Assembly: GCA_002344205.1 (NCBI GenBank) | Contig: DDSZ01000016.1 | Location: 1 to 35,443 of the forward strand | Length of the DNA stretch: 35,443 bases | DNA from: Opitutaceae bacterium UBA2377 | GTDB lineage: Bacteria > Verrucomicrobiota > Verrucomicrobiia > Opitutales > Opitutaceae | Direction of reading: 5' to 3' | In this document: positions 30,543 to 35,443 of the stretch, one piece after another | Position numbering within the stretch: position 1 is the stretch's first letter | Layout: every line of letters starts with the position of its first letter | The notes under the pieces: generated by a model | Told to the model about the DNA's origin: nothing | The model's input: only the letters and a program-made list of their open reading frames with translations | The model's database searches: none | Position numbers and translations under genes: made by a program

Positions 30543-31679
30543 TCAGAACAGCAGCAGGATGGTGCCGAGGGCGAAGAGCGCGAGGAGCGTCGCCGCGAAG
30601 CCGGCGGTGCCCACGGCCCGGAGACCGGTGCGGCGGAATGCGGCCACGGTCGATTCCAGGCCCACCCCGGCCATGGCGACGGCGAGGCAGATGCCGGCAA
30701 GGTGAGCGGCCAGCGTGGCGGAGGAAAATTCGAACCGGGTGCCACCGGTGCCGAGCGTGCTCCAGTGCAGGGCGAGGTCGGGCAGGAGTCCGAGGGTGCG
30801 CAGGAGGGCGAGGCCGAGAAAGCCGGGCACGAAGAGCGGGAGCATCCGCCACCAGGGGCGGGCGCGGGTGACGCCTTCCCCACCCGTGCGGGTCCACAGC
30901 AGGCCGAGAAGCACGACGACGGGCGCGAGCAGGCAGACGCGGGCGAGCTTGACGATGGTGGCGATTTCGCCGGCGGCGGGGCTGTGGGCAAATCCGGCGG
31001 CCACGACCTGTGGGGTCTGGTGGATGGCCAGACCGGCCCAGAGCCCGAAACCGTTGGCATCGAGGGCGAGCGCCGACGCCGCCACGGGCAGCGCGAGCAT
31101 GGTTGCCAGGCCGACGAGGGTGACCGTGGCCACGGCGACGGCGATCTCCTGTTCCTTCGCGCGGATCACCGGCGCCAGGGCGACGATGGCGGTGCCGCCG
31201 CAGATGGCGGTTCCGATGCCGAGGAGCCAACCCTCGCGCCGCGGCAGCCAGCCGAGCCGGACCATGAGGCCGAGGAGGAGGAGCGCCGCGACAACGAACA
31301 GGACACTGAGCGCGAGGCCCGCCGCGCCCACGCGAAGCACGGCGAAAAAATCGAGCCGCGCGCCGAGCAGGACGATGCCCAGCGGCAGCAGGCGGCGGAG
31401 GGTCCACGCGGCCCCGGGGCGGCAGGCGGCGAGCGGCAGCCCGAGGTTGCCCGCGACGAGGCCGAGCAGCAGGGCAAGCATCACGGGGTCGAGCAGTCCG
31501 GTCCCGGCGCGGCCCGCGCCGAGCCGGGCGAGGCCGTAAGCCCCGGCCGCGAGCGCCGCGACCAGCAGCAGCCCGGGCAGCAGGCGGGGCGCGGCCCCGG
31601 GCGCGGGCGGCGGCACGCCCTCCATCCAGTCGAGGTGGCGGCCCCACTCGGCCGCGGCGGGTCCGGCCGGCGGCTTCAT
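30543..31679 (-). CDS. YeiH-family (UPF0324) putative sulfate exporter-like membrane protein
   Basis: A 378-residue polytopic membrane protein with about ten hydrophobic segments, very rich in Ala, Leu and Gly. The family segments are clear: LLPLGIVLLGARLDF, then GIGTAICGGTAIVALAPVI with EQEIAVAVATVTLVG, and the HQTPQVVAAGFAHS block. These are the signature of the YeiH/UPF0324 proteins, often annotated as putative sulfate exporters although transport has rarely been shown. ATG 31679 has AGGGA 10 bases upstream. A TTG at 31751 would lie beyond the receptor terminator and is rejected. The gene begins 39 bases after the hairpin that ends the TonB receptor gene, so it probably has its own promoter. 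Confidence 0.85.
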   Translation of the reverse strand: MKPPAGPAAAEWGRHLDWMEGVPPPAPGAAPRLLPGLLLVAALAAGAYGLARLGAGRAGTGLLDPVMLALLLGLVAGNLGLPLAACRPGAAWTLRRLLPLGIVLLGARLDFFAVLRVGAAGLALSVLFVVAALLLLGLMVRLGWLPRREGWLLGIGTAICGGTAIVALAPVIRAKEQEIAVAVATVTLVGLATMLALPVAASALALDANGFGLWAGLAIHQTPQVVAAGFAHSPAAGEIATIVKLARVCLLAPVVVLLGLLWTRTGGEGVTRARPWWRMLPLFVPGFLGLALLRTLGLLPDLALHWSTLGTGGTRFEFSSATLAAHLAGICLAVAMAGVGLESTVAAFRRTGLRAVGTAGFAATLLALFALGTILLLF

Positions 31680-31717
31680 GCGCAGATTCCCTGGCCAGGC
31701 CGCGCCGGGCACGAAAA

Positions 31718-31745
31718 CAAAGGACGCCGGGGGCGGCGTCCTTTG
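31718..31745 (-). terminator. Intrinsic terminator of the TonB-dependent receptor gene
   Basis: CAAAGGACGCC and GGCGTCCTTTG form a perfect 11-base stem with a 6-base loop. On the minus strand the stem is followed by TTTTCG. It lies 41 bases after the receptor stop codon (31787), in the right place and orientation. Confidence 0.8.
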
Positions 31746-31786
31746 GTGCAAACGGGGCCTGACCGGCGGGCCAGCATCAGCGGGCC

Positions 31787-34102
31787 TCAGAAGTCATACT
31801 GGACGGAGAACCGGAAGTTGCGCGGATCGTTCGCCAGCGCGAGCGCCTGGAAGATCGACGACACCACGCCCTCCTCGTCTAGGGCGTTGTAAACGTTGAA
31901 CTGGAAGCGCCAGTTGCGGACGCTGTAGCCGAGGAACGCGTCCACGGTGGTGTAGCCCCGGGTCACGAAGGTGTTGGGGTTGTCGCCGAAGCGGTCGCCG
32001 ATGCTGACGGCGGAGGCACCGACGGTGAAGCCCTCGAGCGCGCCGCCCTTGCTGCCGGTGTATTTGAGCAGGAACTTGTAGTTGAACTCGTTCTGCACGT
32101 TGCGCAGGCGCAGGCCCGAGGGATTCCGGGAGTCCACGTCGGAGAGGCCCACGAGGATGGTCCAGTTGTCGTTAATGAGATAGCTCAGGTCCACCTCCCA
32201 GCCCTTGATCGGGGTGATGCCCTCCTGGCGGAACTCATCGAGCCCGGTGGCCGGATTGAAGATGCGGATGGGATTGTTGGCCAGCTCGTTGTTGAAATAC
32301 GAGGCGGTGGCGATGAGGCGCGCCTCGAGCAGCTCGAACTTGACGCCGGCCTCCTCGGAGGTGCCCTCGAGGTTCTTGAACGGGATGCCGGAGCCGGCGA
32401 CGAGCTCGCCGAAGCGGGGCTCGAAGGTTTCCGCATAGTTGAGGAAGAACGCGACGCCGCGGTTCTCGAAGGGCTTCACGACGGCCGCGGCCTTGTAAAC
32501 CCAGTTGGTGGTGGACTGGGAGTTGCCGGACACGTTGGTGATGAGGTTGCGCGAGGCGTTGTTGCGCACGAAGTCATAGCGCGCGCCGGCCACGAGCAGC
32601 AGGCGCTGGTCCCAGAGGTAGACGTTGTCCTGGATGCCGAAGTTGAAGCGCTCGCCGCCGCCCTTGTTGTTGGTCGCCAGCACGGGATTCTCGAACAGGC
32701 TCAGGTCGGCCCGGCGGTAAACCGGGTTGATGACGCTGAAGGCGTTGGCGAGGTTTAGGTTGCCGGTGGAGGCGGAGCCGCCGAACTCGGACTTCAGTCG
32801 GAGGTTCGTAAACTGGCTGTGGCTGCGGCTGCCCGTGGACTGCGCATAGACGATCATGCGGTGGGCCAGCGGACCGGTGTCGAAGCTGCCGGTGAAGTCG
32901 AGAAACCAGCCCCAGCTCTTGCTGTCGCTCGGGCCGTTGACACGGCTGACGTGGTTGGTCAGGCGGATGTCGGTCCACGGCACGTTGGTGAAGGACGGCT
33001 GGGTGGCGGGGTTGGCCGCGGTGGCGATGGAGCCGAGCGAATTGCCGTTGGCGTCGAGGAAGGTGTAGCCCGTCGGGATGATCGCGGGCTGGGCGACGTT
33101 CTTGTCCTGGAAGTAGCGGCCGACTAGGCGCACGTCCCAGTCGCCTAGCAGGCCGGAGAAGGACGAGGAGTAGCCGAACTCGTAGTAGGCGAAGGTGCGC
33201 TCCTCGTCGTTGTTGATCGGGACGGTGCGGCGCTCGACCCCGAGGTAGGGCAGCGAGGAGTTGCCCGCGCCGTCGTAGAAGACGCCGGGCGTCTCGTGGC
33301 CGGTGTCGACCGTGCGCCGCTCGAAGCGCAGCCAGACGTTGGTGCGGGTGTCCTTCGGCGCGTATTGCACGGTGCCGTAAAGGGCGGTCTTGCTGTCGGC
33401 GCCGCCGGTCTTCGTCTCGCCGTCGCGCACGACGCCGACGACGCGGTAGGCCAGCTGGCCGTCGCGGTCGATCGGGCCGGTGTGGTCGAGGGAGCTCTGC
33501 CAGGTGTTGCCGATGTCGCGGTAGGAACCCTTGATGGTGGTCTGCGGCCGGGTGAGCGGGCGCTTGTAAACGCGGTTGATGAGGCCGCCGAGCGAGTGGT
33601 CGCCATACAGCGTGCCCGCGGCGCCCTTCACGACTTCGTAGCGGTCGATAAACTCAGTCTCCTGCTCGATGCCGCCGCCGGGCAGGCCATCAAGGACGTT
33701 GAAGGAATTAGCCCGCGTCTCGATGCCGCGCAGGGTCATGGAGTTGATCGAGACGGTGGAGGCCGGGCCCATGCCGCTGACGAAACGCAGCGCGTCGTAG
33801 GCGTCGGCCGCGCCGACATCGTCCATCAGCTCGCGGTTCACCGGGATGATGGACATGGGCACGTCGAGAATGGGCAGATTGATCCGGGAACCGCCGACCG
33901 ACTGGGTGGAACCGTAGCCGACGGCCGTGGTGCCGGTGACGCTCCAGGGATCGAGGACAATTACCTTGTCGTCCGTCGCCGGCTCGGCGGCGGGGGCGGG
34001 AACAGCCTGACCAAACAGTGTGCTTCCGCAAAAAAGGGAAGCCACGATCGCGCCGAAACAGAACGGATGACGGGCGCACGTCGGAATGATTTTGTGTAGC
34101 AT
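31787..34102 (-). CDS. TonB-dependent outer-membrane receptor (siderophore receptor-like)
   Basis: A 771-residue outer-membrane receptor for TonB-driven uptake. The signal peptide spans residues 1 to about 32 (ending near STLFGQA). A TonB-box-like stretch DKVIVLDPWSVTG follows at about 45-57. The plug domain (about 75-185) has MTLRGIETRANSFNVLDGLP in parts, and the barrel fills the rest, with the C-terminal outer-membrane signal RFSVQYDF. The siderophore-type plug (FIDRYEVVKGAAGTLYGDHSLGGLINRVYKRP in parts) suggests a ferric-siderophore-like ligand, but verrucomicrobial receptors of this style also take up glycans. It is divergent from the GntR/LacI-type regulator gene (208-base spacer), which may control it. 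The ligand is unknown. Confidence 0.88.
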   Translation of the reverse strand: MLHKIIPTCARHPFCFGAIVASLFCGSTLFGQAVPAPAAEPATDDKVIVLDPWSVTGTTAVGYGSTQSVGGSRINLPILDVPMSIIPVNRELMDDVGAADAYDALRFVSGMGPASTVSINSMTLRGIETRANSFNVLDGLPGGGIEQETEFIDRYEVVKGAAGTLYGDHSLGGLINRVYKRPLTRPQTTIKGSYRDIGNTWQSSLDHTGPIDRDGQLAYRVVGVVRDGETKTGGADSKTALYGTVQYAPKDTRTNVWLRFERRTVDTGHETPGVFYDGAGNSSLPYLGVERRTVPINNDEERTFAYYEFGYSSSFSGLLGDWDVRLVGRYFQDKNVAQPAIIPTGYTFLDANGNSLGSIATAANPATQPSFTNVPWTDIRLTNHVSRVNGPSDSKSWGWFLDFTGSFDTGPLAHRMIVYAQSTGSRSHSQFTNLRLKSEFGGSASTGNLNLANAFSVINPVYRRADLSLFENPVLATNNKGGGERFNFGIQDNVYLWDQRLLLVAGARYDFVRNNASRNLITNVSGNSQSTTNWVYKAAAVVKPFENRGVAFFLNYAETFEPRFGELVAGSGIPFKNLEGTSEEAGVKFELLEARLIATASYFNNELANNPIRIFNPATGLDEFRQEGITPIKGWEVDLSYLINDNWTILVGLSDVDSRNPSGLRLRNVQNEFNYKFLLKYTGSKGGALEGFTVGASAVSIGDRFGDNPNTFVTRGYTTVDAFLGYSVRNWRFQFNVYNALDEEGVVSSIFQALALANDPRNFRFSVQYDF

Positions 34103-34244
34103 AGCTCGCGGTGGTGTTGATCTGATACTGACTGGACGGGGGCGGGACGGCGGGAGATGCTAAAAGGCTTGGCAAGGGACAACAGCAACCGGCCCGATGC
34201 GCGCAGTGGACCAAATGCGCGGGCCGCTGCCAAAAGCAAAAGGG

Positions 34245-34263
34245 TGGTTAAATGTGTTGACCA
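34245..34263. promoter_or_regulatory. Operator-like inverted repeat between receptor and regulator genes
   Basis: TGGTTAA (34245-34251) and TTGACCA (34257-34263) form 7-base arms with one mismatch and a 5-base spacer (ATGTG), a size usual for GntR or LacI operators. It is 48 bases upstream of the regulator start and lies in the shared divergent spacer, so it could control either gene. Confidence 0.4.
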
Positions 34264-34310
34264 GCCGCCAACAGCGGCGCAGCGGTGGCAGACCGCCATA
34301 ATTTTCCGCC

Positions 34311-35405
34311 ATGCTGCACATCCCCAAACGCCACTCGCTCGTCACCGAAACCACCAAGGCAATCCAGTCCGGCATCGCCGAGGGCATCTGGCAGGACCGG
34401 TTGCCGGGCGAGCGCGTCCTGAGCCAGCAGCTGCACGTGAGCCGGCCCACGCTGCGCGCGGCCTTCGAGCTCCTTGAGAAGCAGGGCCTGCTCACGGTGA
34501 GCCGCGGCAAGCGCCGCATCATCACGGGCCGCCCGCCCGCGCCGGACCGCGCCAAGCCTAAGGTGCTCGGCATCATCGCCACGCAGCGGATGGACCGCAT
34601 CGCCAACATCCCCTTCCAGATGATCATGGAGCTGCGCTACCACCTCTCGCAGGACGGCTTCGAGAGCGAGGTGTTTGTGTGTCCGCAAGGCGACTTCCGT
34701 AAGCACCAGCGCAAGCTGGAGGCCTTCATCCGCGAGCACTCGATCTTCTGCTGCATCCTCATGCTGTCCTCGGAGGAGCTGCAGCGGTGGTTCGTGCAGA
34801 AGGGCATGCCGGCCTTCGTGCTCGGCTCGCCCCACCCCGCCGTCGAGCTGCCGTCGCTGGATCTCGACTACCACGCCGCCAGCCATCATGCCGCCGGCCT
34901 GCTGCTCGCGCGCGGGCACCGCCATCTCGCCCTGCTGCGGCTCGAGTCCGACGTGGCGGGCGACCGCACCAGCGAGGCCGGTTTTGTCGCGGGCGTGCAG
35001 GAGTCCGCCCATACCGGCGCACAGTGCGCCGTCGTCCGTCACAACGGCGCCAGCATCGACATCTGCCGCAAGCTCGACCGGCTCTTCGCCCGCGCCACGC
35101 CGCCGACCGGCCTCTTCGTCTTCAAGCCGCTCGACATGCTCATCGCGCTCACCCACCTGCTGCGGCGCGGCCTGGCCATCCCCGGGCGGCTCTCGCTCAT
35201 CGCGCGCGACAGCGACTACTCCTTCGACTGCCTGCATCCGACGGTCGCGCATTACGATTTTCCGCGCGAGGTCTTCACGCAGCGGCTCACGCGGCTGATG
35301 CTGCAGCTCGTCGAAAACGGCGCCCTGCCCGCGCGCCGGACGCTGCTCATGCCGCACTTCGTGCCCGGCGGCACGCTTGGGCCCGCGCCCGAACCCGCCG
35401 CGTGA
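34311..35405 (+). CDS. GntR-type winged helix fused to a LacI-like sugar-binding domain, transcription regulator
   Basis: A 364-residue transcription factor. Residues of about 5-73 form a GntR-type winged helix (GIWQDRLPGERVLSQQLHVSRPTLRAAFELLEKQGLLTV in parts, with recognition helix VSRPTLRAAFELL). From about 84 on it has the periplasmic-binding-protein-like effector domain of LacI/GalR regulators (VLGIIATQRM, then LDLDYHAASHHAAGLLLARGHRHLALLR in parts). The effector is expected to be a sugar or sugar derivative. This architecture often sits beside a TonB receptor or a glycoside-use gene in verrucomicrobial genomes, as here. It may regulate the divergent receptor gene and itself. Confidence 0.88.
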   Translation: MLHIPKRHSLVTETTKAIQSGIAEGIWQDRLPGERVLSQQLHVSRPTLRAAFELLEKQGLLTVSRGKRRIITGRPPAPDRAKPKVLGIIATQRMDRIANIPFQMIMELRYHLSQDGFESEVFVCPQGDFRKHQRKLEAFIREHSIFCCILMLSSEELQRWFVQKGMPAFVLGSPHPAVELPSLDLDYHAASHHAAGLLLARGHRHLALLRLESDVAGDRTSEAGFVAGVQESAHTGAQCAVVRHNGASIDICRKLDRLFARATPPTGLFVFKPLDMLIALTHLLRRGLAIPGRLSLIARDSDYSFDCLHPTVAHYDFPREVFTQRLTRLMLQLVENGALPARRTLLMPHFVPGGTLGPAPEPAA

Positions 35406-35443
35406 CGCGGCGGGCGCACCGGTCCGCCGAACAGACCAGCCGG

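Overview
The window is about 35 kb of GC-rich bacterial chromosome with tightly packed genes and no phage, insertion sequence, CRISPR array or rRNA. A large TonB-dependent receptor paired with a GntR/LacI-type regulator, hflKC, an NtrC-type regulator, many small sugar-metabolism genes and dispersed REP-like repeats suggest a Verrucomicrobiota genome, probably Opitutales/Opitutaceae. That placement rests on gene style and memory of such genomes, not on a marker-gene comparison.

Layout. 1-1425: end of lepA, then lepB. 1472-2995: malQ. 2980-10880, minus strand: an eight-gene fatty-acid-like cluster, read from high to low coordinates as ketosynthase II (FabF-like), acyl carrier protein, two CrtI/CrtISO-type FAD oxidoreductases, FabZ-like dehydratase, FabI-like reductase, OleA-like thiolase and OleB-like hydrolase. 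10941-11933: galE. 12035-14019: hflC and hflK. 14166-16987: CPA2 antiporter and an SRPBCC protein. 17382-18347: sugar-type periplasmic binding protein. 18472-20421: DUF2726, DUF1294 and a predicted beta-propeller glycosidase-like protein. 20466-21107: membrane-anchored coiled coil. 21240-24337: GAF/HD-GYP protein and NtrC-type response regulator. 24399-25160: M50 protease. 25165-27600: MacB/FtsX-type permease. 27729-30093: RbsD/FucU-like mutarotase, aldo/keto reductase and zinc dehydrogenase, forming a sugar-oxidation cassette. 30543-31679: YeiH-type membrane protein. 31787-34102: TonB-dependent receptor. 34311-35405: divergent GntR/LacI-type regulator.

The most interesting region is 2980-10880. 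It combines a dedicated chain-elongation set (KS, ACP, DH, ER) with two carotenoid-desaturase-type flavoenzymes and with the first and last enzymes of the olefin (Ole) pathway, OleA and OleB. The CrtI-like plus FabF/ACP/FabZ combination resembles the candidate ladderane loci described in anammox bacteria, and OleA/OleB suggests head-to-head condensation of the chains. The cluster has no ketoreductase, malonyl transferase, OleC or OleD, so these would have to act from elsewhere in the genome. The FabF-like and FabI-like proteins each carry an altered active-site feature, which suggests specialised enzymes rather than housekeeping copies. The product cannot be named from sequence.

Two intergenic stretches (16988-17381 and 30094-30542) share a 28-bp dispersed repeat and a GCTTA heptamer repeat. 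The second also holds what looks like the 3' end of a tRNA- or tmRNA-type gene with its terminator but without the rest of the gene.
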